Source of the DNA: Variovorax sp. PMC12
GTDB taxonomy: Bacteria > Pseudomonadota > Gammaproteobacteria > Burkholderiales > Burkholderiaceae_C
DNA: 64,000 nt
Assembly: GCF_003019815.1 (NCBI RefSeq)
Contig: NZ_CP027773.1
Location: forward strand, 2,305,001 to 2,369,000
Reading direction: 5' to 3'
Shown here: positions 9,333 through 18,372 of the stretch, one piece after another
Layout: every line of letters begins with the position of its first letter
Numbering within the stretch: the stretch's first letter is position 1
The notes under the pieces: model-generated
Databases searched by the model: none
What the model was told of the DNA's origin: nothing
Seen by the model: the letters and a program-made list of their open reading frames with translations, nothing else
Position numbers and translations under genes: made by a program

Positions 9333-10235
9333 CTAGACGGCGTCCTGCAGCGCCTGCTGCATGCAGCGCGTGATGCCGCGCACCACCACCGAATCGGGCC
9401 GCCCCGCGAAGCGCAGGGCTCTGATCGGCACCGGGATGTGCGGCTCCAGCGTGAGCACGTCGACCTTCTCGCGGTCGGCCGAGCGCGCGGTGCAGCCGTC
9501 GATCAGCGCAATGCCGATGCCGTGATGCGCCATGGCCAGCGCCGCGTGGTAGGTCTGCACCGTCACCACCGCCTGCTGGAAGCCCACGCCGGCCTGCCGG
9601 CAGGCCTGGCTCAGGCTGGTGCCGACGGGGTCGCGGCTGTCCAGGCCGATCACCGGCCGGTCGACCAGGTCGTGCAGCGCCACCGAGCCGTTGCGCAGCA
9701 GCGCGCGCGGCAGCATGCCCTTGGGCGCGATGCACACCATGCGGCTGTCGGCCAGCGACTCCTGCGTGAGCGAAGGATGCACCGCCGGGCTGAACGCAAA
9801 GCCCACGTCGGCCTCCTGCAGCAGCAGCGCCGACATGATCTGCGGCGAGTGCAGCGACTCGACCGTGATCGCATAGCCCGGGTACTGCTCGCGAAAGGCC
9901 TTGAGCGCGCGCGGCAGGATCTCGTAGCTCAGCGCCAGCACGCTCAGGATGCGCAGCTCGCCCGAGTCGCCGGCCGTGCGCAGGTTGGCGGCAAGCCGCT
10001 GCACCTCGTCGAGCTGCGCGAACAGCCGCTCGATGTGCGGATACAGCGTGAGCGCCTCGGTGGTCGGCGTCAGCCGCCCCTTGGCGCGCTGGAACAGCGG
10101 AAAGCCCAGCTGCAGTTCCGCATGCTGCAAGGTGCGGCTGACCGCCGGCTGCGTGATGTTGATGAGCCGCGCCGCCGCGCTCACGCTGCCGGTGAGCATG
10201 ATCGCGTTGAAGACTTCGATGTGGCGCAGGCGCAT
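9333..10235 (-). CDS. LysR-family transcriptional regulator
   Basis: Regulator of 300 aa with the N-terminal winged HTH (MRLRHIEVFNAIMLTGSVSAAARLINITQPAVSRTLQ) followed by a periplasmic-binding-like effector domain, which is the normal LysR length. It lies 20 nt downstream of the M20 peptidase gene on the same strand and converges with dadA. Regulation of one of these two is likely. Its effector is unknown; an amino acid or N-acyl amino acid would suit the neighbourhood. Confidence 0.9.
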   Translation of the reverse strand: MRLRHIEVFNAIMLTGSVSAAARLINITQPAVSRTLQHAELQLGFPLFQRAKGRLTPTTEALTLYPHIERLFAQLDEVQRLAANLRTAGDSGELRILSVLALSYEILPRALKAFREQYPGYAITVESLHSPQIMSALLLQEADVGFAFSPAVHPSLTQESLADSRMVCIAPKGMLPRALLRNGSVALHDLVDRPVIGLDSRDPVGTSLSQACRQAGVGFQQAVVTVQTYHAALAMAHHGIGIALIDGCTARSADREKVDVLTLEPHIPVPIRALRFAGRPDSVVVRGITRCMQQALQDAV

Positions 10236-10255
10236 CGCGGGCGGCGGTCGGGTCG

Positions 10256-11554
10256 TCAGTTGCCGTTAGCTGTTTTGCTGCGGGCGATGTCCATCACCAT
10301 GCGCGTGCCCAAGTACAGGCGCGGCTCGATGGAGTCGACCAGCACGTACTCTGCATCGGCCGAGTGCGCGCCGAAGCCCTGCAGGCCGAAGCGCTCGATG
10401 ACGGGCGCCTTGGTCTTCAGCGCCGCGAAGGCCGCGTCGGTGCCGCCGCCGGCGGCCTTGTCGTCCGCGCCCAGCGGCAGGCCGAGCTCGTCCTTGTAGA
10501 TCTGCTGCGCATGGCGGGCCATGGCGCGCGAGGCGTCCGTGGCTTCCAGCGGCGGACGGCGGCGTTCGAAATTCAGCTGGACCTTGGCTTCGGGAATCAG
10601 CTGCTTCTTCACGCGCTCGTTCACCTGCTGCTCGATGCGGTCGTAGTCGCTGACCTTGAGCACGCGCACGTCGGCGCCGGCGGTGGCGCTGGCCGGAATC
10701 ACGTTGCGGTTGCTGCCCGACTTCGAGATGGTCCAGTTCATCTTGAGGCCCGTGGCCGGGTCGGACAGGTCGCGCATCTGCAGGATCTGGTGCGACAGCT
10801 CGTAAAGCGCGTTCACGCCCAGCTCGGGCGCGGAGCCCGCGTGCGAGGCCTTGCCCGCGACATGCAGCGTGACCGAGGCAATGCCGGCCGTCGCAAGCGA
10901 GAGCTTGTCTTCCTTGACGTAGGCGCCCTCGAAGGACATGACCGCGTCGTGCTCCGCGCCCATGCGCGTGATGAGCGCACGGGCGCCCGGCGAGCTGATT
11001 TCCTCGTCGCCGTTGATCAGCACGGTGAGCGTGCCGTATTCCTTGAACTTCATCGCCTGCAGCATCGACACGATGTGCGTGATGACGGCAATGCCCTGCT
11101 TGTCGTCGGCGATGCCCAGGCCGTAGGCCTTGTCGCCCTCGACGCGGAACGGCTGCTTGTTGAGCATGCCGATGGTGTAGACCGTGTCCATGTGCGCGAT
11201 CAGCAGGATCTTCTTCTTGCCGGTGCCCTTGAAGGTGGCGCGCACCACGCGGCCCATCTTCTCGGGCGTGTCTTCCATGCGGTAGGCCTCGGCGCTGGGG
11301 TCGATCAGTTCGACCTCGCCGCCCAGCGCCTTGAACCTGTCGGCGATGAGGTTCGAGATTTTCTCGAGCCCTTCGAGGTCGCGGCTGCCCGACTCGATGG
11401 AGACCAGGTCTTTCAGCGTCTCGAGCAGCGCCGGCTTTTCCTTGGCGGCGAGCGCAGCGATGCGGGCGTCCGGCGCGGCGAAGGCGGTGCCGAGCGTGGC
11501 GGCGCAGACGGCAAAGACGGCGGTGTGCAGGAACTTGCGATGCGGGAATTTCAT
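10256..11554 (-). CDS. M20-family metallopeptidase, glutamate carboxypeptidase (CPG2-like), exported
   Basis: Di-zinc exopeptidase of 432 aa. The start at 11554 gives a Sec signal peptide (MKFPHRKFLHTAVFAVCAAT, cleavage around AFAAPD). Metal and catalytic motifs are LIAHMDTVYT (His, Asp), GIADDKQG (bridging Asp), NGDEEISSPG (catalytic and metal Glu) and a C-terminal FGAHSADAEYV (metal His). The dimerisation/lid insert lies between, as in Pseudomonas carboxypeptidase G2. It would cleave C-terminal Glu or similar residues from folate- or N-acyl-type substrates in the periplasm. It lies 41 nt after polA and 20 nt before the LysR gene. No good ribosome site is visible. Confidence 0.87.
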   Translation of the reverse strand: MKFPHRKFLHTAVFAVCAATLGTAFAAPDARIAALAAKEKPALLETLKDLVSIESGSRDLEGLEKISNLIADRFKALGGEVELIDPSAEAYRMEDTPEKMGRVVRATFKGTGKKKILLIAHMDTVYTIGMLNKQPFRVEGDKAYGLGIADDKQGIAVITHIVSMLQAMKFKEYGTLTVLINGDEEISSPGARALITRMGAEHDAVMSFEGAYVKEDKLSLATAGIASVTLHVAGKASHAGSAPELGVNALYELSHQILQMRDLSDPATGLKMNWTISKSGSNRNVIPASATAGADVRVLKVSDYDRIEQQVNERVKKQLIPEAKVQLNFERRRPPLEATDASRAMARHAQQIYKDELGLPLGADDKAAGGGTDAAFAALKTKAPVIERFGLQGFGAHSADAEYVLVDSIEPRLYLGTRMVMDIARSKTANGN

Positions 11555-11595
11555 TGGGGAGGTTTTTTCTTTCGTCTCGTGTTCGAGCGTGGTTT

Positions 11596-14415
11596 TCAAT
11601 GCGCCTTGTCCCAGTTGGGGCCGACGCCGATCTCGGCGAGCAGCGGCACCTTCAGCGCGGCAACGCCGGCCATGATGCGCGGGATTTCCGTGCGCACCCA
11701 TTCGACCTCTGCCTCGGGCACTTCGAACACCAGTTCGTCGTGCACCTGCATGATCATCTTCGTGCCGCGCTTCTCTTCGTCAAGCACGTTCTGTACCTTC
11801 ACCATGCTGAGCTTGATGAGGTCGGCCGCCGTGCCCTGCATCGGCGCGTTGATGGCCGCGCGCTCGGCGCCGCCGCGGCGCGGGCCGTTGGGCGAGTTGA
11901 TCTCGGGCAGGTACAGGCGCCGGCCGAACACGGTCTCCACGTAGCCCTGCTCCTTGGCCAGCGCCTTGGTCTCGTCCATGTAGGCCTTCACGCCCGGGTA
12001 GCGCGCGAAGTAGCGTTCGATGTAGGACGCCGCGGCCTTGGTCTCGATGCCGAGGTTCCTGGCCAGCCCGAAGCTGCTCATGCCGTAGATCAGCCCGAAG
12101 TTGATGACCTTGGCATAGCGGCGCTGCTCGCTCGACACCTCGCCCGGCGTGGAGCCGAACACCTCGGCCGCCGTGGCGCGGTGCACGTCGATGCCTTCGG
12201 TGAACGCGCGCAGCAGCGACTCGTCGCCGCTGATGTGGGCCATGATGCGCAGCTCGATCTGCGAGTAGTCGGCGCTGGCGATCACGCTGCCGGCGGGCGC
12301 CACGAAAGCCTCGCGCACGCGGCGGCCTTCGGGCGTGCGGATCGGGATATTCTGCAGGTTGGGGTCGTTGCTGCTCAGGCGCCCGGTGACGGCCACGGCC
12401 TGCGCATAGTGCGTGTGCACGCGGCCGGTGCGCGGATTGGCGAGCTGTCCCAGCTTGTCGGTGTAGGTGCCCTTGAGCTTCGACAGGCCTCGGTGCTCGA
12501 GGATCTTGGCGGGCAGCGGGTAGTCCTCGGCCAGTTTCTCGAGCACTTCCTCGTCGGTGCTGGGCGCGCCGCTCGGCGTCTTCTTGATCACGGGCAGGCC
12601 CAGCTTGGTGAAGAAGATCTCGCCGATCTGCTTGGGCGAGCCGAGGTTGAAAGGCTGCCCGGCGATGTCGTAGGCCTCCTGCTCGAGCGCCATGATGCGC
12701 GTGCCGAGTTCGTGGCTCTGCGAGGCCAGCGTGGGCGCGTCGATCAGCACGCCGTTGCGCTCGATGCGGTAGAGCGCCTCGCTCGAATCCATTTCGAGCT
12801 GGTAGATGAAGCGCAGCTTTTCGTCGCGCTCCAGCTGGGGCCAGAGGGTGTTGTGGACGTCGAGCGTCTGGTCACTGTCCTCGCACGAGTATTCGGCAGC
12901 CTTGGCGATGTCGACCTGGCTGAACGGGATCTGGTGCGCACCCTTGCCGCACAGGTCTTCGTACGAGATGCCGCTGCGGCCCAGGTGGCGCTCGGCCAGG
13001 CTCGACAGGCCGTGCGGCTTGTGCACTTCGAGCACGTAGCTCTGCAGCATGGTGTCGTGCGCATAGCCCTGCACCTCGATGCCATGGTTGGCGAACACGT
13101 GGCGGTCGTACTTGATGTGCTGGCCGAGCTTCTTCTTGTCGCCGTTCTCCAGCCAGGGCTTGAGCCTGGCGAGCACTTCGTCGATGGGCAGCTGCTGGGG
13201 CGCGTCGGGATAGTTGTGCGCGAGCGGAATGTAGGCCGCCTCGCCGGGCGTGACGCTGAAGCTCACGCCGACGATCTGCGCGACCATCTCGTCGAGCGAG
13301 GTGGTCTCGGTGTCGATGGCGGCCAGCTCCGATGCCTCCAGCCTGGCAAGCCACGCATCGAACTGCTCCCAGGTCATGACGGTGTCGTACTTGAGATTGC
13401 TCGCGGGAGCCGCCGCCTCCAGCGCCGACATGTCGGCGGGCTCGTCGAACAGGCCGCCCTGGTCCTTGCCGGCCTTGGCGCCGGCTTTCTTCTTCTTGAT
13501 GCTTTCCTCGATCAGCTCGGGCGGCACTTCCTGCGCCTCGAGCGTCTTCACAAGGCTCTTGAAGCCGAACTTCTCGTAGAAGGGCTTGAGCTCGGCCGTC
13601 TGCGGCGCGCCGACCGGCAGGCTTTCGAGCGACGGCAGCCCGGCGACGTGGCCGTCGAGGTCGCAGTCGGTGCGGATCGTGACCAGGCGCTTGCTCAGCG
13701 GCAGCTTGTCGAGCGCGCCGCGGAGGTTTTCGCCGGCGGCGCCCTTCACTTCAGCGGCGCGTTCGACCAGCGCGTCGAGCGAGCCGTATTCCAGCAGCCA
13801 CTTGGCCGCCGTCTTGGGACCGACCTTGGGCACGCCGGGCACGTTGTCGACGGAGTCGCCCACCAGCGTCTGGTAGTCGACCATCAAGTGCGGCGGCACG
13901 CCGAACTCGGCCGTCACGCCGGCCACGTCGCGCTTCTTGCCGTTCATGGTGTCGATGATGGTGATGTGCTCGTCGACCAGCTGGCTCAGGTCCTTGTCGC
14001 CGCTGGAGACGATCACCTCGATGCCCTGCGCGGCGGCGATCTTGGCGAGCGTGCCGATCACGTCGTCGGCCTCCACGTCGGGCACGCTGAGCACGGGCCA
14101 GCCGAGCAGCCTGACCACCTCGTGGATGGGGTCGATCTGGCTGCGCAAGTCGTCGGGCATGGGCGAGCGGTTGGCCTTGTATTCGGGGTACCAGTCGTCG
14201 CGGAAAGTCTTGCCGGGCGCGTCGAAGATGCAGGCCGCGTAGTCGGCGCGGACCTCGCGGCGCAGCGCGGTCATCATGTTGATCATTCCCCGGATGGCGC
14301 CGGTGGCCGGGCTCTTCGGGTCGCCGGGCACGGCCCGAAGGTCGGGCATGGCATGGAAGGCACGGTAGAGGTAGCTCGAGCCATCCACGAGCAGCAGCGT
14401 TTTCTTGTCGGTCAT
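11596..14415 (-). CDS. polA: DNA polymerase I
   Basis: Repair and Okazaki-processing polymerase of 939 aa, near the usual 920-940. The start at 14415 (MTDKKTLLLVDGSSYLYRAF) matches the family. Upstream in-frame codons belong to the intergenic region. All three domains look active. The 5'-3' exonuclease has DVEADDVIGTLA. The 3'-5' exonuclease keeps the Asp-x-Glu of AIDTETTSLDEM, so proofreading is predicted intact. The polymerase has motif A DYSQIELRIMAH, motif B with RRYAKVINFGLIYGMS, and motif C QVHDELVFE. It is divergent from the DUF2782-like/thrB genes. Confidence 0.97.
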   Translation of the reverse strand: MTDKKTLLLVDGSSYLYRAFHAMPDLRAVPGDPKSPATGAIRGMINMMTALRREVRADYAACIFDAPGKTFRDDWYPEYKANRSPMPDDLRSQIDPIHEVVRLLGWPVLSVPDVEADDVIGTLAKIAAAQGIEVIVSSGDKDLSQLVDEHITIIDTMNGKKRDVAGVTAEFGVPPHLMVDYQTLVGDSVDNVPGVPKVGPKTAAKWLLEYGSLDALVERAAEVKGAAGENLRGALDKLPLSKRLVTIRTDCDLDGHVAGLPSLESLPVGAPQTAELKPFYEKFGFKSLVKTLEAQEVPPELIEESIKKKKAGAKAGKDQGGLFDEPADMSALEAAAPASNLKYDTVMTWEQFDAWLARLEASELAAIDTETTSLDEMVAQIVGVSFSVTPGEAAYIPLAHNYPDAPQQLPIDEVLARLKPWLENGDKKKLGQHIKYDRHVFANHGIEVQGYAHDTMLQSYVLEVHKPHGLSSLAERHLGRSGISYEDLCGKGAHQIPFSQVDIAKAAEYSCEDSDQTLDVHNTLWPQLERDEKLRFIYQLEMDSSEALYRIERNGVLIDAPTLASQSHELGTRIMALEQEAYDIAGQPFNLGSPKQIGEIFFTKLGLPVIKKTPSGAPSTDEEVLEKLAEDYPLPAKILEHRGLSKLKGTYTDKLGQLANPRTGRVHTHYAQAVAVTGRLSSNDPNLQNIPIRTPEGRRVREAFVAPAGSVIASADYSQIELRIMAHISGDESLLRAFTEGIDVHRATAAEVFGSTPGEVSSEQRRYAKVINFGLIYGMSSFGLARNLGIETKAAASYIERYFARYPGVKAYMDETKALAKEQGYVETVFGRRLYLPEINSPNGPRRGGAERAAINAPMQGTAADLIKLSMVKVQNVLDEEKRGTKMIMQVHDELVFEVPEAEVEWVRTEIPRIMAGVAALKVPLLAEIGVGPNWDKAH

Positions 14416-14511
14416 CGGGTCATTTTGCCGTGCCCGCACTGGCCTGCGGAACCACACCGGAACGAGGTGCAAACCGACACCCCCGTGCAGGCGCACGCCT
14501 ACAATCAGTGC

Positions 14512-14886
14512 ATGCCTAGCTCCACACTCCTGGTCGCCCGCCGCATCCTGCTGGCGCTGGCTTTCGCAACCCCGTTTGCCGCCACCGTGCACGCGCAGCA
14601 GCCTGCGCCCGCGCCGGCTGCCGCACCGCCGGGCGATCCGCTACAAAATCAGGAGCAGGCCGCCGAAGGCCGACGCAACCAGAAGGTGGAGAACCTGCAC
14701 ACCGAGGACAGCGCCGCCACCGTCGACGAAGTCCGCTACGGCGGCCGCACGCAGAGCATCAACGTCAAGCCCAAGTCGAACATGCCCGGCTACGAAGTGC
14801 TCCCGGCCGACGCGGCCACCGGTCGCCAGGGCTCCACGGAAACGGGCGCCAATGGCCCCCGCGTCTGGAACGTGATGAAGTTCTGA
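14512..14886 (+). CDS. Small exported protein, DUF2782-like
   Basis: A 124-aa protein with a Sec signal peptide (MPSSTLLVARRILLALAFAT, cleavage near VHAQQ), an Ala/Pro-rich linker, and a C-terminal conserved-looking block YGGRTQSINVKPKSNMPGYE ending WNVMKF. This position between polA and thrB, and the pattern (xGR...I.VKPK...PGY.V...W), fit the small DUF2782 family of Betaproteobacteria. I infer the family from pattern and context; the molecular function is unknown. Periplasmic location is predicted. Confidence 0.72.
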   Translation: MPSSTLLVARRILLALAFATPFAATVHAQQPAPAPAAAPPGDPLQNQEQAAEGRRNQKVENLHTEDSAATVDEVRYGGRTQSINVKPKSNMPGYEVLPADAATGRQGSTETGANGPRVWNVMKF

Positions 14887-14944
14887 TGACCGTGCGCCTC
14901 TCCGTTTCCGCAGCAGCAAGCGCAACGCGGCGCTGAGCCCCGTC

Positions 14945-16009
14945 ATGGCAGTTTTTACCGAAGTCGATTTCGGCGAGGCAGACGCGCTCGTCCGACGCCT
15001 GGGCCTGGGCCCGCTGCGCGAGCTGCGCGGCATCGAGGGCGGCATCGAGAACACCAACTACTTCGCGACCACCGAGTCCGGCGAGTTCGTGCTCACGCTG
15101 TTCGAGCGGCTGAGCGCCGAGCAGCTCCCCTACTACCTCTGCCTGATGAAGCACCTGGCGAGCGCCGGCCTGCCGGTGCCCGCGCCCGTGGCCGAGCCGC
15201 CAGCGCCCGAGAAGGCCGCCAGGAAGGGGCCGTCCCCCGCCGCAGGCACCGCTGAAGCCGCATGCGACCTGCTGCACACCGTCGCAGGAAAGCCGGCCGC
15301 GGTGGTCCAGAAGCTTTCCGGCCGCAGCGAGCTGGCGCCCGGCCCCGCCCACTGCGCCGAACTCGGCGCGATGCTCGCGCGCATGCACCTCGCGGGCCGC
15401 GACTACCCCCGCATCCAGCCCAACCTGCGCGGCCTTCCCTGGTGGAACGAGACCGTGCCGGTGGTGCTGCCGTATATCGAGGAATCGCAGGCGACGCTGC
15501 TGCGCGCCGAGCTGGCCTACCAGAACCACGTCGCCGAATCGTCGGCCTATGCGGCGCTGCCGCGCGGGCCTGTGCATGCCGACATGTTCCGGGACAACGT
15601 CATGTTCGCAACCGGCGACAACGACGATCGCGCCCCGCCCCGCCTGACCGGCGTGTTCGACTTCTATTTCGCCGGCACCGACACCTGGCTGTTCGACCTG
15701 GCCGTGTGCCTGAACGACTGGGCCATCGACCTGCCGAGCGGCCGGCACGACGCCGAGCGTTCCGAGGCCCTGCTGTCCGCCTACGAAACCGTGCGCCCGC
15801 TGAACGCGGCCGAGCGCGCGCTGCTGCCCGCGATGCTGCGCGCCGCCGCGCTGCGCTTCTGGATCTCCCGCCTCTGGGACTTCCACCTGCCGCGCGAGGC
15901 GAGCATGCTCAAGCCCCACGACCCCGCGCATTTCGAGCGCGTGCTGCGCGACCGCGCCACCCACCCGCATGCCATGGCCCAGGCGCTCGCGCCGCTCATG
16001 GCAGCCTGA
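14945..16009 (+). CDS. thrB: Homoserine kinase, type II (ThrB)
   Basis: Phosphorylates L-homoserine in threonine biosynthesis. The 354-aa protein belongs to the aminoglycoside-phosphotransferase-like (type II) ThrB family, not the GHMP family of enterics. It starts MAVFTEVDFGEADALVRRLG with the family GIEGGIENTNYF, then ETVPVVLPYIEE. The kinase catalytic loop is GPVHADMFRDNVMF (Asp, Asn) and the metal-binding Asp is in GVFDFYFAGTD. An insert of about 30 residues rich in Ala/Pro (residues ~80-105) lengthens it slightly against other members. The DUF2782-like gene upstream and the BPSS1780 gene 9 nt downstream probably share its transcript. Confidence 0.92.
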   Translation: MAVFTEVDFGEADALVRRLGLGPLRELRGIEGGIENTNYFATTESGEFVLTLFERLSAEQLPYYLCLMKHLASAGLPVPAPVAEPPAPEKAARKGPSPAAGTAEAACDLLHTVAGKPAAVVQKLSGRSELAPGPAHCAELGAMLARMHLAGRDYPRIQPNLRGLPWWNETVPVVLPYIEESQATLLRAELAYQNHVAESSAYAALPRGPVHADMFRDNVMFATGDNDDRAPPRLTGVFDFYFAGTDTWLFDLAVCLNDWAIDLPSGRHDAERSEALLSAYETVRPLNAAERALLPAMLRAAALRFWISRLWDFHLPREASMLKPHDPAHFERVLRDRATHPHAMAQALAPLMAA

Positions 16010-16018
16010 CCCTCACCC

Positions 16019-16849
16019 ATGAAACTCAACCTCGTGCCGGCGCGAACCGGCGCCGAATGGGTCCGCCTCGGACTCAAGACCTTCTGGCGGCAGCCGCTGG
16101 CCTTCATCTCGCTGTTCTTCCTGCTGATGGCGATCATGTCGACGGTGTCGATCCTGCCGGTGATCGGCAGCATCATCGCGCCGGCGCTGGTGCCGTTCAT
16201 GACGCTGGGCCTGATGGTGGCCACGTCGGTGGCATACACCGACAACGCCGAGGGCGCCGGCCGCGCGGGCGATGCACGGCGCCCCACGGGTTCGGCAATG
16301 CTCGTGGCGGTGTTTTCCGCCATGCGCGCCGAGTGGCGCGCGCTGCTGGTGCTGGGCGTCATTTCAGCCATCTACTTCGTGCTGGCCGTGCTGTTGACCG
16401 CGCTGGTCGACGGCGGGCAGCTCGCAAAGGCCTATCTGCTCGACGATCCGCTGACGCCCGAGATCATTGCCAGCAGCGACTTCCAGCTCTCGCGCATGCT
16501 GCTGATGTGCCTGAACCTGCCGCTGTCGCTGGCCATGTGGCACGCGCCGGCGCTGATTCACTGGCACCGCGTGGAGCCGGTGAAGAGCATTTTCTTCAGC
16601 ATCGTCGCGCTGTTCCGCAACTTCGGCGCCTATGCGCTGTTCGGCATCGCGTGGTTCGGCGTGTTCCTGATTGCCGGCATCGGCATGGGGCTGGTGGCAA
16701 CGGTGCTGGTCGGCGTGGGCGCGCTGGGCGCCGGCGGCGCCGCGCTGGCGGTGGGCAACATCCTGATCATCGGCACGGCGCTGGTGCTTGCGGCGATGTC
16801 GCTGAGCTCGACCTGGTTCACCTTCCGCGACACCTTCGATCCCAACTGA
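16019..16849 (+). CDS. BPSS1780-family membrane protein
   Basis: Inner-membrane protein of 276 aa with about six hydrophobic segments. The N-terminal MKLNLVPARTGAEWVRLGLKTFWRQP is the recognisable opening of the BPSS1780 family, widespread in Burkholderiales. Function is unknown. It follows thrB closely and converges with the DUF3999 gene with only 2 nt between the stops. Confidence 0.85.
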   Translation: MKLNLVPARTGAEWVRLGLKTFWRQPLAFISLFFLLMAIMSTVSILPVIGSIIAPALVPFMTLGLMVATSVAYTDNAEGAGRAGDARRPTGSAMLVAVFSAMRAEWRALLVLGVISAIYFVLAVLLTALVDGGQLAKAYLLDDPLTPEIIASSDFQLSRMLLMCLNLPLSLAMWHAPALIHWHRVEPVKSIFFSIVALFRNFGAYALFGIAWFGVFLIAGIGMGLVATVLVGVGALGAGGAALAVGNILIIGTALVLAAMSLSSTWFTFRDTFDPN

Positions 16850-16851
16850 AA

Positions 16852-18372
16852 TCAGTCGCCCGCGGCCTGCTCCCTCGCCTTGCGCAGGCTCGCGAACAGC
16901 GACCACGCCATGCCGGCCAGCAGCAGCAGGCCGGCACCCAGAGCCCCCCACAGCCACCATTTGCGCAACGACGCCTGAATGGGAGCGGTTTGCGCCTGGA
17001 CAGCCGGCGCCACGGCGGCGGCAGCGCTCATCAGGGGCAGCGCGACCGAGGCACCGTCGGCGGCAACGGGCTTGTCAGCCGCATAGCCGGGAATGAGCGT
17101 GGACAGCGCCAGCGGCGCACCGGGCTCCGCGCCTTCCACGGTGCCCGCGGCTTCCGGCGCCGAGCGCCATGCCAGCGAGAACGGCGCCGCTCCCTGAGCC
17201 AGGAACACCAGCGTGCGCGGCACCGCGCCCACGGAAATGGTCGGCGGCGTGGCGCCCAGCACGCTCATGGGGCCGGAGGTACGCAGCCGCAACCGCGCGT
17301 GCACGGCTCCGTCGAGCGCCAGCACCGGGGAACGCGCTTCGCCGCCGGCCTGCGCGAGCCGGTACACCACGGTGTCGACCAGCGGGGTTTCGTCCGCCAG
17401 GGCCGAGCGTTGCACCGGCTGGCGCTGCCGATGCCGCAGCGCGTAAAGCGGATTGAGCGGCACCGGTCGCGGCTGTACGGCCGATGACGTGGGCGCGGGA
17501 TCGGACAGCCCGGAAATCGCGACCTGCGCCAAGGTGTTGATGTCGGCGAGGTCGATGCGCAGGCTCTGCAGCGGCAGGCCGCGCGGCGGCAGGTAGTCGC
17601 AGTAGTCGGCGGCGCAGCGTTCGGGCTTCAGCGAAGCAGACCATTCGAGCGGCGCGGCCGGTTCGATCTCCTGCACGCTGTCGATGCCCACGCCGGTCAG
17701 CGCCACGCCGTGCTGCGGATCGCTCCAGCGCAAGCGCAGGAAGCGCGTGCGCAAATTGCCCAGGTCGACCGCGAGGCGCTCGATGGTCTGGCCGCCATGG
17801 GACAGCCGCACGAGTTGCTCCTCACCGCCCACCGAGCGCCAGCGGCGCAGGTCGTCGCTGGCCTCCAGATGGAAAGCGAACAGGCCGCGCGCGTCGGGCG
17901 CGATCTCGAAGCGCGCCTGCAGCAGGCTGCCCTTGACCCGGCTCAGGTCGATGAGCCATTGGGCCGCGTCGGCCACCTTGCGGCTGGCGGCCTTGCCTTC
18001 AAGCGCCAGGGAGCCGTCGGGGCGCACCGTGAAGGCGAGCGCCGCATCGCCGGATGCCGCGCTGGCATCGACACCGGGCAACGCGAAGATCGGCACGTTC
18101 CGCGAGGCGATTCGCGGTGTCGCGGCTTCGCTGCGCAGCCATGCGTAGGGCACCGCATGGCCGGCGCCGTTGCGCACCCGCAGGTCGCGCAAGTCGGCAT
18201 AGGCGGCGCGGCCATGGATGGAGAGCGGCAGCGTGAGACGGTGGTAAGGCCCGGGGCCTTGCAGTGTGATGGGCGCGGTGGTCGCCGGCTGTGCGACGGC
18301 GCTCCCAGCCGTCACGGCCAGGAGCGCGGTGACCGCGCGGAGCGCCCGCATGGAACAAAGATCTCGGCTCAT
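16852..18372 (-). CDS. DUF3999 family protein
   Basis: Exported, membrane-anchored protein of 506 aa. The ATG at 18372 overlaps the stop of the upstream gene (ATGA) and opens a signal peptide (ALRAVTALLAVTAGSAVAQP). A long beta-rich periplasmic region follows, then one C-terminal membrane helix (WGALGAGLLLLAGMAWSLF) and a short basic tail. Length, topology and the tight pairing with a DUF2339 gene match DUF3999. No enzymatic motif was seen. It probably forms an envelope complex with its partner. Confidence 0.82.
   Translation of the reverse strand: MSRDLCSMRALRAVTALLAVTAGSAVAQPATTAPITLQGPGPYHRLTLPLSIHGRAAYADLRDLRVRNGAGHAVPYAWLRSEAATPRIASRNVPIFALPGVDASAASGDAALAFTVRPDGSLALEGKAASRKVADAAQWLIDLSRVKGSLLQARFEIAPDARGLFAFHLEASDDLRRWRSVGGEEQLVRLSHGGQTIERLAVDLGNLRTRFLRLRWSDPQHGVALTGVGIDSVQEIEPAAPLEWSASLKPERCAADYCDYLPPRGLPLQSLRIDLADINTLAQVAISGLSDPAPTSSAVQPRPVPLNPLYALRHRQRQPVQRSALADETPLVDTVVYRLAQAGGEARSPVLALDGAVHARLRLRTSGPMSVLGATPPTISVGAVPRTLVFLAQGAAPFSLAWRSAPEAAGTVEGAEPGAPLALSTLIPGYAADKPVAADGASVALPLMSAAAAVAPAVQAQTAPIQASLRKWWLWGALGAGLLLLAGMAWSLFASLRKAREQAAGD

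Noticed and set aside
11554..14886. Open frame of about 1110 codons on the plus strand opposite polA
   Set aside because: It is the complement of polA, Arg/His/Val-rich with no family motif. Only its last 124 codons (14512-14886) lie outside polA and form a real small gene.
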